Assembly (NCBI GenBank): GCA_002077065.1
Contig: NAJO01000049.1
Span: 62,001 to 126,000 of the forward strand
Reading direction: 5' to 3'
Source: Cryoendolithus antarcticus
Taxonomy: Eukaryota; Ascomycota; Dothideomycetes; Cladosporiales; Cladosporiaceae
Length of the DNA stretch: 64,000 nucleotides
Shown here: piece after piece, positions 55,031-64,000 of the stretch
Numbering within the stretch: position 1 is the stretch's first letter
Layout of the letters: each line of letters begins with the position of its first letter
Program-made: the position numbers and the translations under genes
The notes under the pieces: generated by a model
The model's input: the letters and a program-made list of their open reading frames with translations, nothing else
What the model was told of the DNA's origin: nothing
Databases searched by the model: none

Positions 55031-57484
55031 TGAGGGAGTGATGGGATGTCAGCTGACTTCATGTGCAGCGTTGAATATTTGGACTGTTGAATGTTACCCG
55101 CATGCAGGACCATGATGAGAGTTTGCTGCGTAGGCTAGAGTGACTGTGCGTTGTCGCGACACTGTTGCGGCTATGGAACGATAGATCAACGTCCAGCACG
55201 TTGCTATCATTGAGACTACGTCTGAAAGTGCATTCGTCCAATGTACTCGGCAGCTCGAAGAAACCATGTCGAAGAATCGACTGACCTGAAAGCAGCGTAC
55301 ATATGTGCAGCGTCGCTTAGCAGAATCTTCACGGCGATTGTCAATGATTGCGGCGTCGGTGCTCGTATCTGCAAAATCCTTCGAAAACATAGCATCGCGG
55401 CAATCGGATGGGAACATGGAGTAGAAGGGAAAAAGCTATTGGCGTTTTGCAGGTCGCTCAACGAGATTTGCACATCTATGGCTTGGACGATGAGTATTGG
55501 CGTTGGGCTTGTGCATCTCGGGCTGGCGTTCATACGCCAGATGGCACGGCGTGATTCTATCGCTCTGATAGAGGTGAAGGCAGTGTTGTATATCTTCGGA
55601 GTATGTATACCAAGTCAAGGCATGAGCTTTCGGTGGCAGATTGACAGACGACCCTGATCAGCAAAGATTCGATCGCGGGTCCTCGGTGACTCCCGACTTC
55701 GCTATTCACAATGCTTTGAATTCGCAAGGCTGACGAGATGATTGTCGGCCGCAACAGACGTAGCTTAGGTCTGGCTTGATAATCGAGAGAAGTCGTACAG
55801 TAGGGTGAAGTCTTTCCTGCTCGTTAGATCGAGATTGACGAAATAACGCTGTCTTGCTGTGATGTCAGGGAAATGTCACAGGCAATAACATGATGACGCC
55901 GTCAGAACCTCCTTTGGTACGTAGAACGCAACGTCGGATGGCGCGGGACTGTTCTGCCTGCTAGGCTGCCAGAACTGCTTGAGCTATTTGCTGAATCGTT
56001 GGCCGGTTGTCGTCCAGTTCTGGCGGATGTTATCGTGCAACTCGCCTACATGCCTAGCTGGGATTATCTCTCGATGTCTCCATGACACTTTCACATGGCG
56101 ACGCCATCTCGTGGCTCATGGCCCTCAGCCCCGGTGGGACTTGCACAGGGCTGACCCAAGCAATTCCACAGCGCAGACACAAATCTGGGCGGACACAAAG
56201 CTGGGATAGCATAGGAGCGTGCGAGGCTGTCCGGGAAACCGACGTTTTTGTCAGGCTGCCGCAACGCTTGAAAATACGGAGTTTGCCTCGCCTCAAAGAA
56301 GCGCCGCGAATGTAGAGAAGTGGCGATCGGAACGGGATCGGAAAGGCATCACCTCACCTCACCTCACACACCGGCGGCCCAGATTCACCTCCGTAGACTA
56401 TCAGAAGCTCTTACGGGCGCAGCACCTAACGCAATGACAAGTATCCCAGCCAATCGCAGATCAGCCCACCGTGACAGCGCTTGGCATTCTGCTGAGGTCC
56501 GAAAACCTGCGACAGGCGATTTGCGGAGCAATTGTCAGCCTTCTTGCTCGCTGTCACATGCGCCCCTTGCGACTGCCGGTCATGGATCAATTACCCAGTG
56601 TGCGGGCGATGGGTTGGACTTATGCAGGTCGTGCAGGTCGTGCAGGTCGTGCAGGTCGCACCCTTGTCGCAGTCAAACGTGAATCCCGGGTCAAATCATG
56701 CCGCCGTTCTCTGATCGTCGTTCGAATCGTGGCTGTACTGCGATACTACGTCCGACGTTATCCATGTCTCGAAGCAGCTTAGTGTTTAGCTTAGTGTCAA
56801 CGACGAGGCTGGTTCCATGCACCGTGCACCCTTTCCGCACTGATACTGTATGAGACGGACCACGACGGACCTACGATCAAATCTCCAAATCGCGATTTAC
56901 CGCCAAAAAATAAAGACAACGGTGCAAGTGTCTTGATCTGGCATCCCTTCGCGGACGTCTCTGGGACTAGAGTCTGTTCGCTGCAAATATACGTTGTAGC
57001 TCTGAGCGTCTACTTGGCTAGTATAACGTATGCGTGGTTGATCGACTATGTCCAGTGACTCGGTACTCGAGTTAAGTGCCTGACCAAGGGCAGTCGACAA
57101 CGGGATCGTGTCTATGTGCAGGCTCGGCAAGCCCTGGAAGTTGCTGTTCACGCTCCCTCATTCGCATCCTGATCCGCATGCACGAAGGGGGGATCCTTGC
57201 TAGCGTCATGCACCCGGTAGACAGGTAGCGTGCGCGCTCCATGTGCTATGGCTACATTGTTGGCCACTTTGCGGCTCACGATGTGTGCAACGAGATGGGC
57301 AGCCCTTCCCCGACGTATGCATTCATAGTTTGCCTTGTGAGCTACGGCGAGGGCTGTTAAGTATGTTGCTCCCATTTGTAGGGTGCGATCCTTCCTTGCT
57401 GTCACATTTCCTCCTACCTCAGTCGGGTCTCTACTTCTTCCGCGTGAATCCTTTGCTTGAACAGTAGCAGACTATCGCCCAGCC
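55031..57484. other. Gene-poor region of 2.5 kb
   Basis: No supported gene. An ATG frame of 138 codons (55241-55657, plus) overlaps an equally long minus-strand frame, and neither has recognisable domains. A 9-bp tandem repeat lies at 56623. The right end holds the promoter of the next gene and is CT-rich just before its ATG. Confidence 0.4.
56623..56658 (+). repeat. 9-bp tandem repeat, four perfect copies
   Basis: TGCAGGTCG is repeated four times without mismatch. It encodes a repeating tripeptide in any frame but lies in no supported gene. Confidence 0.92.
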
Positions 57485-58123
57485 ATGGCACCACCTAGCA
57501 CCAACAACAAGCCGCTGCAGCCGCACGGCCAGACACCTCCTCGTCGATTTGCGCCCTCCGATCAGCTTCTCTTCTTCACCGGAGGAGTCGGTCGTCTTTG
57601 CTCCTGCCTTCCACAGGCCCTTATCTGCGTCAACGGAACACCTCACCCTGTCCACAACTACTACGCGTCCACCAACATCACCCCAGCCTGCCTACTTGGC
57701 TCAGCCTGCGATTGTGCTAACGATCACTGGCATCGTCAACAGCACATCGTCTTCGCCGCGCATGGTATGGTCGGTCGGGCACGACCAATCCTTATTGGTG
57801 ATCGTGCTTCGATGCCCGTTGACGATACCATTATCGATGCAAGACAGGGTCGCGGTGCCGGACTGTCGATTAAAGTCTCGATCGATGCCGATCGTGATCA
57901 GGGCGGACCGTCCTCCAATGGCATGACCACTGGCGGTCGTCAGTACGCTTGGCCATCGTCTGGGAACTTGTTGCAACCAGGTCCCGTAAGTCTATCGTGT
58001 TAGTCGTCCTTTCCGAAGCTATGCTGACGTCGATCAACCTAGGCCCACAGCTTCACCATGCAGCGATGGCTCGACGACCGCAACGACATGGCGGCGTACC
58101 TTCGTCACCGCGGTGAACAATAG
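57485..58123 (+). CDS. Six-cysteine motif small protein, family member B
   Basis: Exons 57485-57985 and 58043-58123 encode 193 aa; no named family is recognised. The N-terminal 25 residues are Pro/Gln-rich. The shared motif is FFTGGVGRLCSCLPQALIC followed by VNGTPHPVHNYY, then PACLLGSACDCAND. Cysteines at 39, 41, 48, 69, 75 and 77 have the same spacing as in member A (23442-24129). A Gly/Ser/Asp-rich middle ends in LLQPGP. The intron (57 nt) has a GTAAGT donor, GCTGAC branch and CCTAG acceptor. Exon 2 encodes AHSFTMQRWLDDRNDMAAYL then RHRGEQ, nearly the same as in member C. Just after the stop, another frame reads SSMLAFIHLAYSM, resembling Est1-type proteins. No signal peptide, so it is probably intracellular. 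Confidence 0.65.
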
Positions 58124-59835
58124 CTCCATGCTAGCCTTCATTCATTTGGCATATTCGATGACAATCAGGCGTTGGGAAGACCGCGGGTACCGAAAGGGAC
58201 AGCCCTCAGCGATGGAGTCCGGTCGTAACCAGGGTCCTTAGCCCAAGTCAGACCAATGTCCTCATCGATAGTGGTACAATTGGACGCAAGCGAGGGACAA
58301 TAGGAATAGCGCGATGAGAATACGAAGAAAGAGTAGAATGAAAGACTTAAGACACCCTCATCTCGTCCTGTACAAGTGACTCTCACTGCTCACTCTCATT
58401 CTATCATTCGTGCGAGCTTCCAGCTAATCACCATGGGCAGTTGTCGTGACTTCATCATATCATAGACGTGACAACATTCCGAATGTGCTGCGACACCGTA
58501 GGCGGACCGCTGTATGCTTGATCGCCCTCAACTCATCTTTTTCGCCAGGCTGTGCATGTGCATTGCGCGAGCGTCGCCGCTCGATGTAAGACGCGTATCG
58601 TGTGCAATGTGCTGCACAGCAACTGCAAGTGGATGTATCGCGAGACGAGTACGCATGGAAAGCTTGAGAAAGCTGGAGATCAGTGTTCCAACGCGACAAG
58701 TCGTGTCGCGAAGGGATAGCTCAGGAGCAGCTTAATGTCCGCAGAACCTGTGTCTCCGAGGTGGCAACAGAGGTGAAGCAAACGTTGGTCCCAGGGCCGA
58801 AGACGTCGGTGACTGCATCGCAGCGCAGGCCAGAGACGACTCTACTTGGTCAGTAGCAGACCGACATGGTCGCGATGGCACCGGAACATTCACCTGCTCG
58901 CCGTCAGCGGTGGCGCAGTCCTCCAGCATGTGAGCTACACCACAGGCTTTTGACGAGGACCATGGACACGACGTGGCATGAATGTGAAGGAGCATACCTG
59001 AAGCGCCACGACGCCGGACTTGCAGAGGTGGCAAACGCTGTCGCTATCTGCCCGGTGACGTTCAAGTCAAGTGGCTGTGGTAGTGCGATCCTCCTTCACC
59101 GGGCATGGGCAAAACGAGGCAACTAGGTGGGGCGGTCCTCCGCGGTCTTCTCGCGGTATTACTCCTGGGTTTGAAGTTCGGGAAGGCATGCGGACCGAGC
59201 TAAAAGCACGCCGCAGCCAGATGGAGCACAATGGCCACGAAGTGCCGACCAATCCTGTGTGAGTGCTAAGTCATACAGGTCACATGATATTAAATCAAGT
59301 ACGCTCCGTATCGCGCTGGCTCCAAGCGGATCAACATACCGCTGCGAAGGCTGTATAGATCCAGCGTATGTGCTATGAACGAGCAGTCTTTCATCTCATG
59401 TTCGACAAATATTATACACAGGTTTGAAGTTTTCATAGCGACTTGTAGCGTACATACAGCCCATGCGGACTGAGCCCGGTGCCACGGCCAACTGTGTCGA
59501 CTAAGGAGGACTATCAGTAAAGGATGATGGCTCGCTAGACCAATGAATGAAAACCGTCAATGACAGAACTTGGAGGCGCTAGTGGTGCGCACAGACTACA
59601 GCCGGCTGATGTGTGCATTAGAGGAGCGGCGATAGCAAGCGCTGTTGCATACGACATAGTCATGATGTGGAGGTCACTGTGGCAGGGCGTGCTGCTCATA
59701 AAAGACCGTAGCTCCCTCACTCCTTGCACTCGTCTCGACCTCCGAAGTCATCTCTTCCTTCTTCTTGCTATTTCTCCGGCCCCGTCACAGTATTCCTTAT
59801 AGAGCACTTTATCACTTTGACGTCCACTCCTAGCA
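58124..59835. other. Spacer between family members B and C
   Basis: 1.7 kb with no supported gene. The first 40 bp still resemble an Est1-type coding segment in one frame. Sequence near 58360-58390 (CTCATCTCGTCCTG) recalls that at about 60655-60670 downstream of member C, which suggests the duplicated unit includes 3' flank. Member C's promoter is at the right end. Confidence 0.4.
59697..59704 (+). promoter_or_regulatory. TATA-like element of member C
   Basis: CATAAAAG about 135 nt upstream of the member C ATG, followed by a pyrimidine-rich leader. The distance is close to that of the TATA box before member A. Confidence 0.4.
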
Positions 59836-60421
59836 ATGCCTCCCCCAACAAGCCCTCATGGAAACCCATCACCCAGCGACTCGTCCCACAACGGCCAGCC
59901 CGATGGGATCGACGCTCTGCTTTCCTTTACTGGAGGAGTAGGTCGACTGTGTTCTTGTGCTCCATCGGCGACCGCCTGCCCTTCTGGTGCACCTCATCCT
60001 CTCCGCCGGAACACCTATCCGAACATCGTGGACTTAGCAGTCAATCGCGTTGTCCTCCCGGTCAACGATGGTCGTCAACCCATCAATCGAACCGACACCG
60101 ACCAGGGCCAGCAAGCTTCGATGGCGTCGATCAACTCAGCGACCACTCGCGGACATGGAGCGTATGGACCGTTCGGGAACGACAGGATGACCACACAGCA
60201 TCAGGAGAGGATGCGAGCGACTCAGGCAGGTCGCATTGTAATGCAGCCAGGTCCAGTAAGCCTATCGTCGTCGCCGTCGTCATTCACTTCGATCGTTGCA
60301 GTATCTTGTCGATTATCGACGCTGACATCGATCAATCCAGGCCAACAGCTTCACCATGCAGCGCTGGCTCGACGACCGCAACGACATGCCAGCATGCCTC
60401 CGCCAGCATGGCGATCAGTAG
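59836..60421 (+). CDS. Cysteine-motif small protein, family member C
   Basis: Exons 59836-60255 and 60341-60421 encode 166 aa; the family is unnamed. It begins MPPPTSPHG, like member A, and has SFTGGVGRLCSCAPSATAC followed by PSGAPHPLRRN, with cysteines at 39, 41 and 48 exactly as in member B. The second cysteine cluster is missing, and the middle is shorter by about 27 residues. The exon ends in VMQPGP. The intron (85 nt) has a GTAAGC donor, GCTGAC branch and CCAG acceptor in the same phase 0 position. Exon 2 encodes ANSFTMQRWLDDRNDMPACL then RQHGDQ. By hand count, 67 of 81 exon-2 bases match member B. After the stop another frame reads MLALICLAYHMTAS. Members B and C are tandem and co-oriented. 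Confidence 0.65.
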
Positions 60422-61053
60422 CTTCATGCTCGCCTTAATCTGCCTGGCGTACCACATGACAGCCAGTCGCCAGTCGCCAGGCGCCGTTCTGGGAAAGAGA
60501 TGAACACGGTGGAACTGTCGATGGGTCAGAGGGATCCCAGCCCCGGTCGGCTCGACACCGACGTCGACGGCGCTTCGACTGAAGAGGCTCGAAAGGAAGG
60601 AGAGATCTGTAATAAAAGGACGAAGCGATAGAGGATGTGATGACTTATGACCCCTTCATCTCGCCCAGTAGAATCGACTGCCATCGTACCGTACCAGTCC
60701 ACCACTCGTGCGTGCTTGACGACGAAGGCGACGACTGGTCGTCGTGACTTTGTCGTCCATAGGAAATCCTTGAAGTACGTAATGGCTGCACAGGTTGGCC
60801 GCAGAATCAAAGGCTCACTTGGCGCGGTATGGTGATCCGCTACGTCGAACTGCATGATTTCCAGTAGGTGTGCACAGACGATGGGCACAGTCAGCTTACT
60901 TGACCGCAAGTGCGTCCGAAGTACGCGCGTTGCACCTCGTCACCAACATGTCTCGCATAGGCGCACAATGCTTCTTGAACACCTCTTCGAGCCAATCTCG
61001 GCCCACTTGCCTCTTTCAAGCGGGATCTCCAGCTGGATTTGCAGCACACAAGA
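60422..61053. other. Intergenic, 3' of member C
   Basis: 632 bp with no supported gene. The first 50 bp continue the Est1-like out-of-frame segment (LALICLAYHMTAS). Confidence 0.4.
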
Positions 61054-61144
61054 TGCCATCGAGACCAAAGGGATCTACGCTGGGCGCGTCATGGTCGAAG
61101 CCAAGTGCATCAGTGTTGACAGTCGGACTCCTGAAGTCTCTTAG
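61054..61144 (+). pseudogene. Fragment of an Est1-type gene
   Basis: The plus strand encodes AIETKGIYAGRVMVEAKCIS followed by VDSRTPEVS and a stop. This matches the segment VEVKGIYAGLVMVEAKCVNI of the Est1-domain gene at 25033-27606. No other part of that gene follows before the next gene begins, so this is a short relic. An intact open frame extends upstream to 60854 but shows no further similarity. Confidence 0.7.
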
Positions 61145-61192
61145 TTGCGTGCTAGGTGCGTCTCAATGATGTCTTCGATCGCCACACCGCTT

Positions 61193-62922
61193 CTATACTT
61201 CGAACTTCACATAGTTCGCCGGGAACGACCCCGTAACACCTTTCAGCTCGCCTTCCCACCTGCATCGCGTTAGCATGGGTACACAACACCGAATAGCAAA
61301 GTCGCAACATACCAATCATCCACACTCCCCGTCCTCTTAGTAACTCTAATCCTCTCCCCCTCCCTGAACCCCAAATCCCCCTCCCCCTGCGCCTCGAAAT
61401 CGAACACAGCCACGACGTACGATTCCTGTCGTCCACTCATGATCCTCTTAATCGGCACAGGCGGCGGCGCTTTCTTCTTCGCCGCTAGACTCGCTGCACT
61501 AGTAGCGCTCGTCAAACTCGCCGAAGACAAGCGCCGGGAAGCGAAGTAGTCGGGCGGATTGTTGAGCTGCGTGAAGGGTGTAGCGACGCCGTTTCGTGGA
61601 GTTTAGTATGCGGAAGAAGGCGTCGCGCCGCCTGATGCTGGGCCGTCTGACCAGGGATTCGGAGTTGAGGGGTAACGGGGTGTGGTGCTTTGATACTCGG
61701 GTTTGGGGGAGTAGTCCGAGGCGTAGGCTGGAGGTGCAGCGCTGCTGGAGGAGACTGAGGGGATACGGGGTTTGGAGGAGAGGTCCGGAGTCGGGAAGCT
61801 CGAGCTGGGGATGCGGCCAGGACGAGGTCGGGGCGGTTGGGGTGGTGCTTCCTCCTCTTCTTCGTAGGGCTGAGGTGAAGTCCCACTCTCACGCCTTGTG
61901 AGTGCTTGGCCATTGCTGGGTGAAACGTTGCTGGCCGCGCTGTCGCCGGGCTTCTTCTTGTTCTTCAGATCGTCGAATCGTCCGCGTATGCCGAGTCCAG
62001 TGGTGCTTTGCTTCTCCGGTGGCAGATTCATCGATCGCTTGACGGCAGCGCCATGCGCGATTGTACTAATGCCATCCTCCAACTCCATCCTCAAGCCAGT
62101 GAACTCACTTTTCCACTTCGCGACAATCTCGCTGTCAGTCGGTGCAGGATTCGGCAGTCCGTGCTTTCTTGTGTACTCATCCAACACTGTATACAGCTGC
62201 CCTACAAGGGTTGTCTGAATCCTGATCTGCGTTGCCAGCAGCATTGGTAGCATAGCCACCACGGCCGCAGTAATGGGAGGGAATGTCTCCTTCACCTGAT
62301 CATCTGCAGTCTGGTAGTCGATGTGCGCTTGATGCATGTCGTTCTCATGTTTTGCCAAGATTTGCTCTTCTTTCACACTGCGTGTCTCCTTCTTGCGCAC
62401 GTGCTCAGTCCGGCCGGTGTAGCGCTCGTAGTCCAGCTTCATGTTCTCGCGGTGCTTGATCGTGCGTTTCAACGGCTTCAGCTGTTGCCTCGCCTCTTCT
62501 GCAGGCTTGATGAGCTTCGAATCGATCATCATGATCTCCTGCTGGAGCTCTGTCCGCAGTTCGGCGTAGGTCTTTTGCATGCCAAGGCATTTCACCATGT
62601 ACTTCTGCGGTGTCGGTGTAGGCTGATGCCGTAGCTCGACGGTCGTGTCATCCGCTTCGATGGGCTTGTAAAGCGTTGCAAAGGCCTCCGAGGCATCATA
62701 CTGGAACTTCAAAACGTCTTCCCAGCCCTCCTTGAACTTCTTGAGGTCCTTGGCAAGCTGTCGCGTGTCAGTAAGACATTGCAAAGTTCATGTGAGGCAG
62801 GCCGAGCTCACCCGCTCCAGCATCTCATCAGCGCCCTTGAACTCAGCCAGCACCGTCGAGACATCTGCTTGATCCTCTGATCGCTTGGTGAACTTGCCGA
62901 ACTGCCTCTGTACCTTTTTCAT
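61193..62922 (-). CDS. BAR-SH3 protein interrupted by an in-frame TAA
   Basis: Exons 62812-62922, 61313-62757 and 61193-61259 read as one 541-codon frame with a single internal TAA at 61603-61605. Introns are 54 nt (GTGAGC...GACAG) and 53 nt (GTATGT...GCAG). The first part is an amphiphysin/Rvs167-type BAR domain (MKKVQRQFGKFTKRSEDQAD, FQYDASEAFATLYKPIE, YERYTGRTEHVRKKE). A Ser/Pro-rich linker follows, then the stop (SSAY, stop, TPRNGVATPFTQLNNPPDYF), then an SH3 domain at about 485-540 (YVVAVFDFEAQGEGDLGF, then WWEGELKGVTGSFPANYV). As written the product is 421 aa without SH3. The SH3 and its intron look intact, so the stop is recent, a sequence error, or read through. Such proteins act at endocytic sites and membrane curvature. 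I found no intron that removes the stop with a plausible donor. Confidence 0.85.
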
Positions 62923-63485
62923 CTTGGCCGTATGGTACTGTCAGTACAGGGTGCCTGAAGAGTCGTACTTATGATCTCGCTCGTACTGACGCATGACAGG
63001 ATATCAAGTGTAGAGTGAGGTGCAATGAGGCACACTTCTGTGCCACGCGTGCTGCAGTCACAAACCTGGTCAGAGTGGAGTTCAATGGGTGACGGACCCC
63101 ACTTCGGCTGCCACTGTACGATACTAGACTTTGACCGTCTTGGGCTACACGTTGTCCATCCGTCCGCGATTCGTCTCGCAACGACACCACAATATCTCGC
63201 GCGATATCTTTCGGCGTCTGAGCGCCGTGGGTACTTGCTCAGGAAGGCGTGTCAACGATGAAGAGTGGGAAGGAGCGACCAGGTGCTCACGTGGAGGCGG
63301 ACCGACAACCCGCGAACTTGTTTCAGCCCTATGCTTGGCTTCCCGGGGCCGAAAGTCAAAGTTCAGCCTCATAGTTCAGCATGACAAAGGCAGCCTCGAC
63401 TTCTCCCAGTCAGGTACTGTAGCTGCAGAATGCAGTGTCGAAGTGAGGATCTTCCATAGAGTCCATCCACTATACCACCGCCACA
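62923..63485. other. Divergent upstream region, BAR-SH3 gene and SDS22
   Basis: 563 bp separate the two divergent genes and should hold both promoters. An upstream non-coding exon of the BAR-SH3 gene is possible (CTGAC and CAAG signals near 62930-62945 on the minus strand). Confidence 0.4.
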
Positions 63486-64000
63486 ATGACTGACGCGACT
63501 CCCCCCGTCGATGCTCCACCCCCCACTAACGGCTCCGATCACACCCCACTATCGAACGGCACCAACGGCCACTCCTCCGCCCTCCACAGCAGCAAGTCCA
63601 ACTGGGACGGCAAGCTTCGTGTAGCCAAGACAGCTACTCTCGCCAATCCTCAAGCCCTCACAGACCCAGACTATAGTGATGACTCGGACGCCCCGCCCCC
63701 GGACCAGATAGCCGCAGATGAGGATCTGCTTGAGAATGAAGATCCCGAGACAGAGGAGATAGACGCTCAGCATAGTCGAATCACATCGATACCCGCGCTT
63801 AAACTAGAGAGATTCGGGAAGCTGCGACGACTGTGTCTACGGCAGAACGAGGTACAGCGGATCGAGCTCCCGGAATCACTGGCAGGAACGCTAGAGGAGC
63901 TGGAGGTGTATGACAACCTCATCAAACGGATCGAAGGACTGGATAGCTTCACGCAGCTGAAAACTCTAGATCTGAGCTACAACAAACTCAAACACATCAA
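63486..64000 (+). CDS. SDS22: Sds22, leucine-rich-repeat regulator of protein phosphatase 1 (5' part)
   Basis: The ATG at 63486 (MTDATPPVDAPPPTNG) begins a frame of 171 codons that runs off the window. A disordered acidic N-terminus (DYSDDSDAPPP, ENEDPETEEID) precedes Sds22-type leucine-rich repeats: HSRITSIPALKLERFGKLRR, LCLRQNEVQRIE, LEELEVYDNLIKRIEGLD and LKTLDLSYNKLKHI. Sds22 binds the PP1 catalytic subunit and guides it in mitosis and PP1 maturation. No intron is seen in this part. The 3' end lies outside the window. Confidence 0.94.
   Translation, partial: MTDATPPVDAPPPTNGSDHTPLSNGTNGHSSALHSSKSNWDGKLRVAKTATLANPQALTDPDYSDDSDAPPPDQIAADEDLLENEDPETEEIDAQHSRITSIPALKLERFGKLRRLCLRQNEVQRIELPESLAGTLEELEVYDNLIKRIEGLDSFTQLKTLDLSYNKLKHI

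Noticed and set aside
55241..55657. 138-codon plus-strand ORF
   Set aside because: It starts with ATG and looks moderately protein-like, but an equally long minus-strand frame overlaps it and no domain or splice evidence supports it.
56690..56740. tRNA-like TTCGAATC near 56722
   Set aside because: No matching acceptor stem, D-arm or anticodon arm can be drawn around it.
61569..61790. An intron removing the in-frame TAA of the BAR-SH3 gene
   Set aside because: CTAAAC and CGCAG could serve as branch and acceptor, but every nearby GT donor breaks the reading frame except one far upstream with a very poor consensus (GTCTCC).

Overview
The window is nuclear DNA of a filamentous ascomycete, most likely a dothideomycete of the Mycosphaerellales/Capnodiales kind. 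The evidence is the gene content (Ku70, ferrochelatase, Ilv3, Sgf73, Tti1, Sds22, a Jsn1-type PUF protein, GT90 and GT69 transferases, an Est1-type domain protein), single-gene transcription units on both strands, and short introns of about 50-85 nt with CTGAC-like branch sites. The class and order placement is inference. No tRNA, rRNA, CRISPR or intact transposon was seen. Gene starts were re-set to ATG, and exon structures were worked out by hand from splice signals and reading phase.

Layout: 0.4-6.3 kb carries a small unknown gene, ferrochelatase, Ku70 and a GT90 transferase. 6.7-8.3 kb holds a 2EXR/F-box-like gene beside a decayed relative. 9.0-13.5 kb carries ILV3 (its true start is an upstream ATG whose exon encodes the mitochondrial presequence), a hexapeptide sugar acetyltransferase and an NSRP1-like splicing factor. 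15.2-22.4 kb carries an eight-exon Thr/Ser-rich secreted wall protein, an MFS transporter and a mitochondrial serine/homoserine O-acetyltransferase. 23.4-27.6 kb is locus A: a small six-cysteine protein gene downstream of a large Est1-domain gene. 31.3-42.1 kb carries FHIP, GT69 mannosyltransferase, Sgf73 and Tti1. 46.6-55.0 kb carries a RING-PH-vWA protein and a Jsn1-like PUF protein. 57.5-61.1 kb is locus B: two more genes of the six-cysteine family followed by an Est1-domain fragment. 61.2-64.0 kb carries a BAR-SH3 gene with an in-frame stop and the start of SDS22. Gene-poor stretches lie at 27.6-31.3, 43.0-46.5 and 55.0-57.5 kb.

The most novel content is the three-member small-gene family (23.4-24.1, 57.5-58.1 and 59.8-60.4 kb). 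Exon 1 carries a motif around GG[VA]G[RQ]LC[SG]C and PHP, with six cysteines in fixed spacing (C-x-C-x6-C-x20-C-x5-C-x-C) in two members. The intron position and phase are the same in all three. A short second exon resembles the helical region of the neighbouring Est1-type protein. Both loci pair the family with Est1-domain sequence, which points to duplication of a module made from part of an Est1-type gene. I know of no described function for it.

Other points of interest are a BAR-SH3 gene with one in-frame TAA before an intact SH3 domain, a GC-AG intron in the PUF gene, stop-free 54-nt introns in SGF73 and the wall-protein gene, a 16-nt microexon, and a vWA domain lacking the usual first MIDAS aspartate. 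Most housekeeping genes stand alone; adjacent ones share divergent promoters (HEM15/Ku70, acetyltransferase/NSRP1, SGF73/TTI1) but are not functionally linked.
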